Positions 21,974 to 33,100 of a stretch of 64,000 bases of DNA are shown one piece after another (position 1 is the stretch's first letter; each line of letters starts with the position of its first letter). The notes beneath the pieces were generated by a model. It ran no database searches. It was given only the letters and a program-made list of their open reading frames with translations, and had not been told where the DNA came from. The position numbers were made by a program, and so were the translations under genes. The stretch spans positions 1 through 64,000 of IMG/VR virus record IMGVR_UViG_3300030106_001122. One strand, given 5' to 3'. This stretch comes from a virus.

Positions 21974-22333
21974 TTAACATTTCCATCTTGCTCTTGCCTT
22001 CTTACCTCTCTCACCAGTCCAACCTCTAGATCTAGCACAAAAGCTTTTTCTACGTTTAGCATCTTTACTACCTGGTTTAACCTTACCTGTAACAGGTGCG
22101 GATAGAGTACTACCAGGGTTTTCCCTTTTATACGCAGCTCTACCTTTAGCTGTCATACCAGCACCTTCGTCAGCGTGTAAAAAATGCCTGTCTTTACCTC
22201 GTGTAGTTTTTCTTAGTTTATTGAACGGACTTTCTTTAGTACGATCATCACCAGGGTCACCACCTTGTGTAAACGTTCTACGCCTACCACAGCTAGTAAC
22301 TTTGAACGGGTTGTTTGATTGCTTGTATGCCAT
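21974..22333 (-). CDS. Small basic phage protein, DUF6321-like
   Basis: A 119-residue very basic protein with AGMTAKGRAAYKRENPGS, then PVTGKVKPGSKDAKRRKSFC and AR-rich tail ending WKC. The GMTAKGRaxYxR...PVTGKVKPGSxxxKRRKSFCAR core is a widespread family (DUF6321-type) in marine phages, with Cys and basic residues that may bind nucleic acid or metal. The N-terminus has an unusual CGRRRTFTQGGDPGDDR extension. Function unknown. Confidence 0.75.
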   Translation of the reverse strand: MAYKQSNNPFKVTSCGRRRTFTQGGDPGDDRTKESPFNKLRKTTRGKDRHFLHADEGAGMTAKGRAAYKRENPGSTLSAPVTGKVKPGSKDAKRRKSFCARSRGWTGERGKKARARWKC

Positions 22334-22335
22334 AG

Positions 22336-22560
22336 CTACTTTTTAGGTACGCAGTTAGGTACTGTTCTTCCACCTTTCTTTTTCATACCAATCATTTCGT
22401 AACCAGTCCAACAAGGTCCTTTTTTATTTAGCGGAGAATCATCTTTCATTTTGTTAGCGTGTTTTCTAACAATCTTAGCTTGTTTACCATGAGCTTTAAC
22501 AGCTGAATCAAGTTGATCAGCAACTTGCTCAAGGTTTTTGTACTTCATTTTAAAGGGCAT
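22336..22560 (-). CDS. Small basic phage protein (PCWxGYEMxGMKKKGGxxVPNCV family)
   Basis: A 74-residue protein: a helical N-terminal half (KNLEQVADQLDSAVKAHGKQ) and a C-terminal motif of PLNKKGPCWTGYEMIG, MKKKGGRTVPNCVPKK. The motif with two Cys recurs in many marine phages and usually stands near DUF6321-type genes, as here. Possibly a small nucleic-acid-binding or virion protein; function unknown. Confidence 0.72.
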   Translation of the reverse strand: MPFKMKYKNLEQVADQLDSAVKAHGKQAKIVRKHANKMKDDSPLNKKGPCWTGYEMIGMKKKGGRTVPNCVPKK

Positions 22561-22563
22561 AAC

Positions 22564-22776
22564 TTATTTTTTTGCAAACTTTTCTACGCCTGATATACCA
22601 AAGCAACCAAGTACAACCCAAACAAACGAGTTGTATACGTATTCGTTTATTATTAAATCCTGACCTACCCAACCAGTGACTAAGTCAGCTACCATTATCA
22701 TACACATAACTGCAAATGCTATAAAGCCTACCACAGCTTTTTCGTTCCAGTCATTGTTGTTTTTAAATATTTCCAT
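22564..22776 (-). CDS. Small two-helix membrane protein (holin-like)
   Basis: A 70-residue protein with two membrane helices (AVVGFIAFAVMCMIMVADLV and YNSFVWVVLGCFGISGV) joined by a short loop, charged N-terminus and a KFAKK tail. Size and topology fit a class II holin, and it lies in the block with the endolysin, though 7 kb away. Another holin candidate is at 62443, so which one times lysis is open. Confidence 0.65.
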   Translation of the reverse strand: MEIFKNNNDWNEKAVVGFIAFAVMCMIMVADLVTGWVGQDLIINEYVYNSFVWVVLGCFGISGVEKFAKK

Positions 22777-25700
22777 TTATTTATGAGTTGCTAAACCTTT
22801 TTTATAATTCTTTGTTTTCTCTGCAGCAGTTAAAACTTTATTATAAATCTTAACATCATCTATAATACCATCAAACCTGTCCGCATCTAAAGCTTCATTA
22901 GCACCGATTATAAGTGGTGCGGCTCCATTAAAGTTTCCAGACCAAGTACCTGTACTATAAGTCTCAACGCTACCATCATCCTTATAAAATAATATTTGAT
23001 CGTTTTGAGTGTCTATCACAACGGTAATCATCGCCCAAGTATTTAAAGATAGAGTACTAAAATTATTCCCTGAATCAAGACTTGCGTTACCTGAGTCCTC
23101 TGCGTAAACCCTAACTGAAGCATTGTCCGAGCCAACGCTAATCATCCACTCTGCAGCATCAGTTTTACCTTTAGTTATAATTCTATCATTTGCAGTTAAA
23201 CTAAATGGTTTAACCCAAGCCTGAATAGTAAAACCTGTAGTACCAAAATCAAAGTCAGAGCTATCATCTATTTTTAAGTAACCATCGCCGTTCAAGTTTA
23301 AACCACCCTCTCTAATCTTATTCATTGGTAAACCTAGAGAATCTTTATCAAAGTAAGGAACTTTTTGAAGTTGTATTGTAGTTGGAGAACCGTCAACAGT
23401 ACCGTTGTTAGAGTTAGTTGATAAATCAGTCCAAGTATCTACACCGTTATTCCTCCAGTAAGCAACAACATCAGAGTAAGCACTATGATCTCTAACATCT
23501 AACGCTGTACCTGAATTAAATATTTCTTGTACTTCTGATTCTGTAAGCTTCTTATTAAATATAGAAACTTCATCTACAAAGCCTTCATAATTGTTGCCGC
23601 CCCCTGCTGCACCACCTATAAAAAGATCACTCGAAGCATCACTAGTGGCAGAGCCAGTAGGAGCTTCAGTCTCACCATCAGGAATAAATTTAGTAACAGT
23701 TTGCTTTATACCATTAACATATATATCAGGGTTATGCCCATTAGAATTAGAATTATATGCTACAGCAACGTGTGTTAGCTTACTGAAAGTTATTGCCGGT
23801 GTTTTCCAGTTACCGTTATTACCACTAAAAGACTTTAAAAATCTAATTACAGGGTTGCCACTGTCTGAAGCGACTCTAATTCTAACATTACCTTTAACTA
23901 TAATATCAGGATTACTAGCTTCACCAAAATTGTTAGGTGAAATCCAACAACTCCAAGTTCCACCATCAGTAAATATGTTGTCTATAGTAGTGTCACTTCC
24001 GCAATTGACATTATCGTCTGTTCCATCAAATATAGCTTTTTTAGAATAAGAAGACATAGCATATTGTGGAATATATGGTTGAGCGGTTTTCCACTCAGTA
24101 GTATTATTACTTCCATCTACGTAAGCGAAAGAATCGTTTAGAGTTATTTCTTTAAAAGAAACTTTGTCAACATAGAATTCAGCTACACTATTAACAGACC
24201 TAAGCCATACATACCCCGCAGGATCTGCAGCACCTGCCGTACTCTCACTCATTACTACAGCTTTAATAGTTTCCCAACTACCAGTGTTTGTTGTTGTAAT
24301 AAAATTATCAGAAATATCACCGTTCGGAGTATCGAATCTAAAATCTCCTGATTCAACGAATACATCTACTTCTACACTATACAGAGTATCACGTTTAAAA
24401 CCATCACCATTTATCGCATAAGTTCCACGATCAAAATCCTGTCTTATTCTATCATTGTTATCAGTTCCAAGTGTGTTTATTTTAGCAACATTTTCTCTAC
24501 CTTTGAATGTACCTACTTCTATTGTAGCTCCAATATCTTCTGGTTCCCAACCTGTAGTTCCATTAGAAAAATCATTGTTGTAAATTAGTTCTTTACTCAA
24601 AACTGGCGCAGCGTCATAAAGTCTTATTCCAGCTCCTTCATTTAATCTAAGTAAGGTCTTACAGTCTGTTGGTTGAATACCTGTACTTTGATATTCTTTT
24701 ATAGTTAGATTATCTAAGTAACCCGCTGCATTATTATTACTACCGTCCTCTTTTATACCAAAAAACCTAGTCTTATCGCTGTGGGTAAATATCTGTGTAT
24801 AAGTAGTAAAATTTGTATCAGATGATGTTATATTAGCTATAGCCGTTTGAGCGCTACCAGTATTTAGCGAAGAAGTAGTATTGAATTGTAATATAAAATC
24901 ATCACCAGACCCAGAATGTCTAGAGTCTATCTGAAGTTTATAGAGCTTGCCAGCAGTTAATATAGAATCCAAATCCATGTAAGTTCTATCACCATTGCCT
25001 GTAGATTGAAATTTTATGGAGTGATTGCTATTGCTAGTAACAGATGAATCTAATGTTATTTTTGAATGTGTAAAACCAGTAGTACCATCTGTGGAAGTTG
25101 GTATATTACTACTTTCATTAGTAACGCTAGTAGGGTTTTCAATAGTATTTAGTTCATCACCAATAACCATAGCAACTCTATCTTTATCATCAAATACATC
25201 TTTATCTGGATTGTCCCAGTCATATGTTACATCTGAAGCCGTCCAACAAGCATCGTAAACTTGGAAATCTGAAACCATGCCATCGTACTCAAAGTTAGAT
25301 TCAGCTCCATGTCTACCTATTGTAAGATTAGCTGTAAGCGTTGTGGGGTTAAACGTTGATACTCTAGTGTATTGAAGCTCTCCATCTAAATATACGTAAG
25401 CAGTAAGACCGTCTGCTACTATTACAGCTCTATACCATCTATCTGCCACGATAGTGGGTGCTGCACCTGTTGTAGGTGTGCTATTTTGATCTCCATAATT
25501 AAAATAAAGTTTATTGCCAGATGTCCACAAATAAAATCTATTGTTAGCAGGAGAAGTTTGACCACACCCAAAAATCATTCTTGAGCCTAACGTTGCGGCG
25601 TTAAACCACAAGGCTACAGTACACTTAAAGTTTGAGTCTACCGTTGTCCCTGCTGCTGGATAATCTGTTGTTACATAATCAGGATCATCTTCAGCTCCAT

Positions 25701-26718
25701 CAAAGTCTAAAGCAGTACCAGAATATAGTACTGCATTATTTTTATTAGAGGAGTAGTCACGAACAGAGTTTGTTATTTCTTTTAATGAAACCTTAGAAAC
25801 TGTAGCGGTCACACTTGTTGCATCTTCAGTTCTAGCTATAGAAAAAGTATTATTACTAGTTGACATCATCTCAAAAGTGTTAACACCCACGCTTAAAGTA
25901 TTATTATCGTTACCAGTATGTACTTTAAGTTTGTTATCAACACTAAGAGAATCTACTACAATTTCAACTTTATATTTTTTATTTAAAGTAATGATACCAC
26001 CAATGCTTATACCAGTGTTCTGATTATCAGTGCTATTGTAATCTATAAGTACAGAACCATCCTTAATTGTAACTTCACTATTATTACCACTACCATTAGA
26101 TATTGCCCAACTATCATTAGGGTTAGTTCGCTTAACAGATACATCGTCTATTTCTATATATTGACTATTTTCAACTTGGTGCCAAGCTAGTACTCCAAAA
26201 GAAATATCTACACTATCTGATGCTGCTGTGTAATAAAAAATAAATTCTTGAAAGTCCGTTGTTAAAGATTGGTTTTCAGCTATATTATTATCACCGCTGG
26301 CGTCATTTTTACTTCTTACATGGAACGCCATACCATTTTCGCTAGCTCTAACTCTAGCCTTAATCTGATATGTTTTACCAGACTCCCAAGTAATAGCTTG
26401 CTCAACGAACTTTTTTCTCCAGTCGGTGTTGGTTCCAGTAGTGGCATTAGCTAGTCTTAAGTAACCTCCTTGATTAGTTACTGTAGCTAAACCAGGATTA
26501 CTTGTACTATCTTGATCATAATTAAACCACCCAGTAATACCGTTACTAAAGTTACCATTGCTTACTAGCTCTGGCCCAGTTAAAAAACTACCATTAGCTA
26601 TCTCCTCCTCCCCTAATGGAGCTTGAGTAACATCAGCTTTGTACCAAGCTTGTAAACCGTCTTTGACGATCCTCCTAATTTTACCGCTTTTTCCAGCGCC
26701 AGAACCTATACCTAACAT
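22777..26718 (-). CDS. Large LamG-type tail fibre / receptor-binding protein
   Basis: A 1313-residue protein. It opens MLGIGSGAGKSGKIRRIVKD, a short virion-anchor-like segment. Two CBM-like units (ELVSNGNFSNGITGWFNYD; ELIYNNDFSNGTTGWEPED) are each followed by SGKTYQIKARV-type strands. At least three LamG/ConA-like lectin domains are seen: near 395-520 (KCTVALWFNAATLG, RWYRAVIVADG), 940-1100 (GTWSCWISPNN, EGFVDEVSIFNKKL) and 1165-1310 (FTIQAWVKPFSLT, DRFDGIIDDVKIYNK). Such lectin folds bind surface glycans, so this is the strongest receptor-binding candidate. No signal peptide, consistent with virion assembly in the cytoplasm. Confidence 0.85.
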   Translation of the reverse strand: MLGIGSGAGKSGKIRRIVKDGLQAWYKADVTQAPLGEEEIANGSFLTGPELVSNGNFSNGITGWFNYDQDSTSNPGLATVTNQGGYLRLANATTGTNTDWRKKFVEQAITWESGKTYQIKARVRASENGMAFHVRSKNDASGDNNIAENQSLTTDFQEFIFYYTAASDSVDISFGVLAWHQVENSQYIEIDDVSVKRTNPNDSWAISNGSGNNSEVTIKDGSVLIDYNSTDNQNTGISIGGIITLNKKYKVEIVVDSLSVDNKLKVHTGNDNNTLSVGVNTFEMMSTSNNTFSIARTEDATSVTATVSKVSLKEITNSVRDYSSNKNNAVLYSGTALDFDGAEDDPDYVTTDYPAAGTTVDSNFKCTVALWFNAATLGSRMIFGCGQTSPANNRFYLWTSGNKLYFNYGDQNSTPTTGAAPTIVADRWYRAVIVADGLTAYVYLDGELQYTRVSTFNPTTLTANLTIGRHGAESNFEYDGMVSDFQVYDACWTASDVTYDWDNPDKDVFDDKDRVAMVIGDELNTIENPTSVTNESSNIPTSTDGTTGFTHSKITLDSSVTSNSNHSIKFQSTGNGDRTYMDLDSILTAGKLYKLQIDSRHSGSGDDFILQFNTTSSLNTGSAQTAIANITSSDTNFTTYTQIFTHSDKTRFFGIKEDGSNNNAAGYLDNLTIKEYQSTGIQPTDCKTLLRLNEGAGIRLYDAAPVLSKELIYNNDFSNGTTGWEPEDIGATIEVGTFKGRENVAKINTLGTDNNDRIRQDFDRGTYAINGDGFKRDTLYSVEVDVFVESGDFRFDTPNGDISDNFITTTNTGSWETIKAVVMSESTAGAADPAGYVWLRSVNSVAEFYVDKVSFKEITLNDSFAYVDGSNNTTEWKTAQPYIPQYAMSSYSKKAIFDGTDDNVNCGSDTTIDNIFTDGGTWSCWISPNNFGEASNPDIIVKGNVRIRVASDSGNPVIRFLKSFSGNNGNWKTPAITFSKLTHVAVAYNSNSNGHNPDIYVNGIKQTVTKFIPDGETEAPTGSATSDASSDLFIGGAAGGGNNYEGFVDEVSIFNKKLTESEVQEIFNSGTALDVRDHSAYSDVVAYWRNNGVDTWTDLSTNSNNGTVDGSPTTIQLQKVPYFDKDSLGLPMNKIREGGLNLNGDGYLKIDDSSDFDFGTTGFTIQAWVKPFSLTANDRIITKGKTDAAEWMISVGSDNASVRVYAEDSGNASLDSGNNFSTLSLNTWAMITVVIDTQNDQILFYKDDGSVETYSTGTWSGNFNGAAPLIIGANEALDADRFDGIIDDVKIYNKVLTAAEKTKNYKKGLATHK

Positions 26719-26719
26719 A

Positions 26720-27085
26720 CTAGTCTCCTATGTAAGCAATTACTTTTCCAGAGTTCAAATCTATCTCAGTCCATCTACCATAGATAGTTATACCCTCTGG
26801 GAATGTAACTGAGTTAGCTATGACTTGACCACCAGAACCTTCATCTGTAGTTTCAGAGCCACTTGCTAAATCATTAGCAGGTTGAGCTGAACCAATGTAT
26901 TGATCTGAACCTAAAACAGGTATATCAGCCACTAAACCATCAGTGTTATCAAACGTAGTATCTTCTAACATAGTTATAGCTACAAACACTTTGTTTGTTG
27001 GTGGTTTCAAGGCATCTGATCCATCAGAGTAAGCAGATCCTAGTTGTCCAAAGTTGTAAGCAACTTCTGTTGAATTAATTCCCAT
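26720..27085 (-). CDS. Small structural protein
   Basis: A 121-residue beta-rich acidic protein beginning GINSTEVAYNFGQLGSAYSD with KVFVAITMLEDTTFDN and VTFPEGITIYGRWTEIDLNS. The last motif (GxtiyGRWxxidlnxGkviaYiG) looks like a repeated module of virion-base proteins that anchor fibres; it immediately precedes the LamG fibre gene by one base. Upstream is a 54-base gap with a promoter-like motif. No named family. Confidence 0.68.
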   Translation of the reverse strand: MGINSTEVAYNFGQLGSAYSDGSDALKPPTNKVFVAITMLEDTTFDNTDGLVADIPVLGSDQYIGSAQPANDLASGSETTDEGSGGQVIANSVTFPEGITIYGRWTEIDLNSGKVIAYIGD

Positions 27086-27107
27086 AATTTTATTTATTAC
27101 TTGTTCA

Positions 27108-27125
27108 TAGTTATAATATTACACA
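27108..27125 (-). promoter_or_regulatory. Weak match to the late promoter motif
   Basis: On the - strand the gap upstream of the gene at 27085 reads TGTGTAATATTATAACTA, sharing the TGTR...ATTATA core of the exact motif copies at 39492 and 51082. It sits about 26 bases before the start codon, with two extra bases inside. A separate promoter here would be useful after the 9.6 kb gene upstream. Confidence 0.35.
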
Positions 27126-27138
27126 CTACACAAACAGT

Positions 27139-30100
27139 TTACTGGTGCGCATAACATTTCTTGTTTTTGTTTTCTGTTATATTCTTACATCGCGGACCTT
27201 TTCCTTTTCTAGTGTAAGCTGTACACCTGTACTCTTTTTTACCATCACCATCTAGGTCATCTCCGTCTTTTCTATTTTTTTCAGCCTCAGCTCTTTTTAT
27301 TTTATTTTCTTCTTTTTTCTTTTTATCTTCTTTTTCTTTCTTTTCTTTACGATCTTGCTTAGCTTCTTCTTTAGCTTGCTTTAAGTCTTCGTCTTCAATA
27401 TTTAAACTCCATTTATCCCAACCAAGTAGCAGTGCTATTCTTTTCCAGTCTTCATTATTGCTATTAAAAACCTCCTCTATGTTCTGAGCTTTTCTAATAA
27501 CTCTAGCTACAGGTACGTTAGTGGCAGCTTCAATTACGTTACCAACAACATCTAGTGCTGGGTTATCTACATCAAATCCCATTTTTTCAGAAACTCCTTC
27601 ATTAAACTCTTTACTGTAGACAGCTTTCATTATCTTTCTAATTTTGCTACCTATAGGTGGTGATAACTGAACTAGCTCTAAACCTACTTTAGATAACTCT
27701 CTCTTACCATAAGGCTTCTCACTCTCCTCGTAATACTTCATAATAGTATTCTTAATAGTAGAAGCCATAGCACCGTAAACACCTGTACCTCTTAGTATAG
27801 TATCTAAAGCACCGTTAGCAACTCTAGTAACTTTAGTTTTAGTTTTCTCTTCTTCTTCATCACCACCAAACATTAAGAAAGCTAAACCACTTTGTAAGCT
27901 ACCGAATATAACGTTTTGCATAGCGCCGTAATACATTATCCTAGACACGTGAGCTTTCCAATCACCTCTACCGTTAACTAAATCAGATATAGCTTTCTTA
28001 GTTAGTCTAGTGTATTGCATTGGTGTATTTTGCCAAGCTAATATTAATCTACCTAAAACACCTGCTTGTTGTTGAGATATAAGATCAGGTCTAGAAGACT
28101 GCTGAGTTTCTTCTGCTATCTCTTGAAAGTCTTCAAATGCTTTTGCCTCAGCATCTTTTTTATTCATACCTTCTTTAAGGTATTTCTTTATTTTATTTCT
28201 GTAGAACGTAGCACCACCAGAAGCTATAGCAAAACTATCTGCTATTTGCGTAGGTGTAAAACCTATTTGCAACAAGTATCTAACAGCTGCTTTGTATTTA
28301 TCTTTAGGTCCACTCTTAGCTATAGTGTTAGTAAGCTCAGATAAGTTTACATCAATAGACATACCGGCTCTACGTTGCTTTAACATGTCTGAGTTAAATA
28401 GTGTCATGAAGTCTGACCAGTATTGTTTTTGATTAGCAAACGCAGCTGCAGCTTTAAATATATTATTATCATTCCAGTTTACAAAGTTAACAGTAGATAA
28501 TGTTTGTAGCACAGCTGATCTAGCGTTGAAGAACATTACAGCACCTACAGATCCGTTTATCCAATCTAAAAAACCGTTTACTGTTTTGTCTTTACTACCT
28601 GTTAACCTGTTAGTACCAGTTTCCATTCTCTGAAGCATGTTCTCTAGTGCATCTCTAAAGTCTGTACCGTACACAGCTTCTATTTTGTTCATGTTCTCAG
28701 GAGAGAATATAACGTTTTTATTTTCAAGCCACTCAGCTAAAAAGTCAGCTCTATTAACCTTACTAGTCTGCTCATTTAAATCAGAGGCTATACTACCAAC
28801 TGTCCAGTTTTCTGTTGGCTTCACATAACCGTCTTCAGCTCTAGATATAACACCAATTTTATCTGCTAAAGCTGAAAGCTCTGGGTTAGTACGCACCACG
28901 TCAGATAACTGAGCTATTTCTAATGGAGATAAACCTGGTACATCTATACCGTTTTTATTCCATAAGTAAACTCTAACAGCGTCACCTCTTGTAAACGCTG
29001 TATCACCTACAGTATCATTAAGAGTTTTCATTAATGCTTTATGAGTTTTTCTAAGCTCAGAAAACTCATTTGCTATAACTTGCTTTGCTGTGTTTATATT
29101 TCTTATACCTTTAGAAAAAGGATCTAACAAGTGTTGTTTAAAGAAAGCCATATCAGTATCCCCTTGTTTTCCTTTACCTAAAAAGTTGTAAAGCAAACCT
29201 TTAAAATCTTCTGCTGAAGGTGGAACAAAGAATCTAAATCCACCTGCCTTAGAACCTCTAGCTCTAGCAGCAGCATCAGAGAATATTTTATCTTTAGGTA
29301 CACCAGTATTTCTTTGTAGCATTTCGTTAAACTGTATACCACCTTCTTTGCTAAACTTCATTTTAGCTTGAACAACCTTAGACTTAATATCTAAAGCATC
29401 TAATACTTGCTTAACAGCTTTAACGTTGGGCATAGCGTCGTCAACAAAGTACATATCGTTATAACCCTCGCTAAACTTATTAAGCATCCAGTCTGCTTTA
29501 GCAGAGCCTTCACTCTTACCTAAACCTGTTATATTTTTTAAAGGTATATTAATACCTTTAGACTTTAACCATTCATGTATAGGACCAGCGGCATCTTGCA
29601 TACGAGCTGTAAGCACAAATACATTATCAGGACCGTACTTAGTTATTTGGTTTTTCATTTTCTGTAGCAGCGGTCCATCTGTACCACCTCTTACGTTTAC
29701 AAAATCTGAAAAGTCAAACTCATATCCTCGTTGTGCAAGCTCTGGACCTTTAATAGGCCACTGATCAGAGCTTATCTTAACCTCTTTACCAGTAGAAGAA
29801 TCTGTAGCTATTACAAAGTTTTCACCATCTATAATTAATGTTTCATCAAAGTCAAACGTTGACATACCTTTTGTTGGTGTATCTTTAGACCACATACCCG
29901 ATCTTCTACCTTTCTTTAACTTCTGTAGTTTCTCTTGGGGTAAACTATCAATATCAGAGTGTATAAAGTTAGCAGCCGTAATCCAAGCTTCACCCATCAC
30001 GTCTGGATTACTAGGATCTAAACTAATAAGAGGAGCTATCTCGCTTAGCTCTTGCTTAGTTAAACTTTTAACCAAAGCTAAAGTGTCTTCGTTAAAAGCT

Positions 30101-33100
30101 CTAGGTTGACCATCTTGTCTTTCAGTAAACTTATTACCTGACGCGTCTATTAAGTTATCTAACTTCTTATGTATAACCTGAACTGTATAGTTGTCCCACA
30201 CATCATCAGTCATCTCATTGTTATTAATATAAGAATCTATTATTTTAGATGCTACAGCTTCTTTAGGTGTTCCATGTTCGTATTGGAATATCTTACCAAC
30301 AGCATTTAAACCATACTTAGAAACTAAAGCTTTATAGTTAGAAGGAACTCTATCTGCGTAAGCAGCTTTTCTAAGAGGACCATTCATACTAGATCCTAAA
30401 CTCATAACTAACAAACCAAAGTCACCAGCGTTAAAGCTGTCTGCGTTATTATTAACTCTACTCCAAGCTAGGTCTAATATAGTTTTGGCAACTTGCCTAG
30501 CTTCTAAAGAAGCTTTTTTTCTATCGTTAAACGCTTCAACAATGCCTTTGTTTTTAATGTCAGTAAACAAAGCTTTAGTAGACTCTTTTGGCAACGATGT
30601 TTCTAGTGTGGTTCTTGATCCATCAGGAGATACAAGCACGTATGAACCAACCTTACCCGAGGTGTCAACACTGTAGCCTTTAGGCAAACCTTTGTTTATT
30701 AAAGCTATGTAGTCTGCCTTACCTGAAGTAACTTGCTGTCTGTTTTGTCGAACTCTTTTATTACCTTTTGCATCTAGCTTAAACGATCCGTCGTTGTTTC
30801 TTTGCCATTTCAAACCGTTCTCACCGTTCCAGTTAGGCGTGTCTACAACTTTACCACCAGGTGTTTCAGCTATATATCTACCGTCACCCATCTTACCTGA
30901 ACCAGCAAACGAAGATATACCGTGAGCTATCATAAGTCTAGCGGCTTCAGCCACGTTATCTGTCTGCTGTACTAAAGCTTTGGTGCTATTAACTATATGA
31001 CCTCTTTGAGTATTGAGACCTTGCTTGGTGTTAGCTATTGTACCAGGATTTATAGGTTTACCTTTATCGTTTAAAGGTAATATTTTAGCTAGCATTTTTT
31101 TAACACCTTGAACGTGAGAGTTTATAGCTTTATTCTCTGTAAACACATCTAGTAAGTCTTTACCAGATATACTAGTAAACTTACCTTTAAGCGCTAAGTC
31201 TTTTTGTTTAAAATCTTGAACTTGGTTGTAAGTGTCGTTAACAAGTTTGTTTTTTTGTCTAGCAGTCATAGAGTCACCAAACACTCTATCAGCAGCTGCA
31301 GCTATATCTAAAGCGTCTAAACCACTATTAGAAACTTGTTGGTGAAACTCTTGAATATCACTTGTGCTAGCTTCTTTACTGAACACCATCTCACCTCTAC
31401 CCTCACCAAGCTTTGCCATCACAGCGTCGCTAACAGATCCGCTTTGCATAGCCTGAACTCTCATTTGTTGGTTAGCTTCTAGCTGAGCCATCTGAACTAC
31501 CAAAGCTCTTATGGCACCATCGTTTCTAGTGCTAGCGTCTGTAGAGCCATCAGCTTGCAGACCAAACCTACCAAGAAACTCTTGCATTGAAACATCGGTA
31601 CGTTTGTTTTGAAGAGGTTTACCAGCGGCTGTAGCACCTTCAGCCATAGCTGCTCTTTCACCTTTTACGTAAAAATCACCTAGTTTAGTATTTGCAACAC
31701 CAGTGGCTATACCACTACGTGTATCTCCCTCTGGTAGCAACTCAAGAAGCTGGTTATTAAAAGATCCGTCTGGATTAACAGACTTGTTGTATATTAATTG
31801 TTGCGCAGCTTTTCTTTGCTTAGTATTAAGATCTTGATCTGCTAATATTCTCAATGGGTCAACACCAAACTCTTTAGATACAGCGTCTAAAACTTTAAAT
31901 AATGGACCACTTGGTTTAACATCACCAGTCTTTGTAGCCTTAAATAGTTTAGGCTTACCAGTCTTCTTGTCTATTATTGTGTTACCGTCTTTACCTTTTT
32001 TAGTTATTTTCTCTGCCGAGTTAAGAAAAGCTTTAACATCCTTATAGTTTAAACCATCTAAAGGAACTCCAGCTTCTTTTATAGCATTGTCTATAGCTGT
32101 ATTAGTTTGAGCATTAAACTCTAAAACCTCTCTTGCCTTAAGTTCATTAATAACTTGTTGAGCCTCAGCTTTTCTGCCGGGTGTTAAATCAGCGTCATCT
32201 AAAGCTTCTAATGAAGAATCTCTTTGATCTTGTATAACATCGCTTAACGAAGAGCCCTCACCTATAGGTGCGTCAGCTGAAACTGTATCTGCTGCTTGGC
32301 TTTTCTTATATCTATTCATTACATCACCTTTAGCTCTGTATATAATAGATTTACCAGCACCACCTGAAACACCTGTTAGCCAGCCGAACAAACTCTTGTT
32401 TGTATCGTAGTTATAGTTTTGTAAAAACCTTCTACCCAACTCCTCCTTAACTTCTCTAGTAAAATCTCTCAAAGCTTCAGGCGGTAGGCCAAGCTCGGTC
32501 ATACCTTGTTGTATAAGACCATCTAAAGCTTTACCATCCGTTATAGTAAAGTAAGCTTCAGTGCGATCTGGAGACAACTCAAAGTCTTCTGCCGACTGAT
32601 GTTTAGGATTACCATCTTCTGTTTTAGTAAACTTATCAAAAGTCTGCATTAAGTCTGGGTTAGACCTTATGTTAGCTTCTACACTTTTGAAAAACTTTAT
32701 TCTTGACTTAGCAGTTTGACCGTCTATTAATTTACCTTTAGCACCTTTAACGGTCATTCGAGATATAGCTCTATTAGCTTGCCCACTTTTTACTGACTTA
32801 TGAAAGTCTTTTAAAAAGTTTCTAACGTCGTTAGCATTATTGAAATTCATGTCGTAACCTAAATGTTGTTGTGCAAAGTTTCTAATAATGTCTTTAAACT
32901 TTTGAACTAAACTATCGTTAAACTCAAGATCACCATCAGCCAACATCTCAGAAGCTATAGCTAACATCTCTTCTCCTCTTACATCAGAATCATAACCAGC
33001 AATTCTACTTTCGTAAATTTGTTTTGCTCTTTCAGACTTGAACTTAAGTTTATTAGATTTTAGTAAATCACCGATCTTAGATCCTAGTCTAAGTCTAGTA

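Noticed and set aside
22777-26718. Sizeable + strand open frames opposite the LamG gene (for example near 23591-24049)
   Set aside because: They are antisense to a gene with clear lectin domains, have no family features and no leader or operon context.
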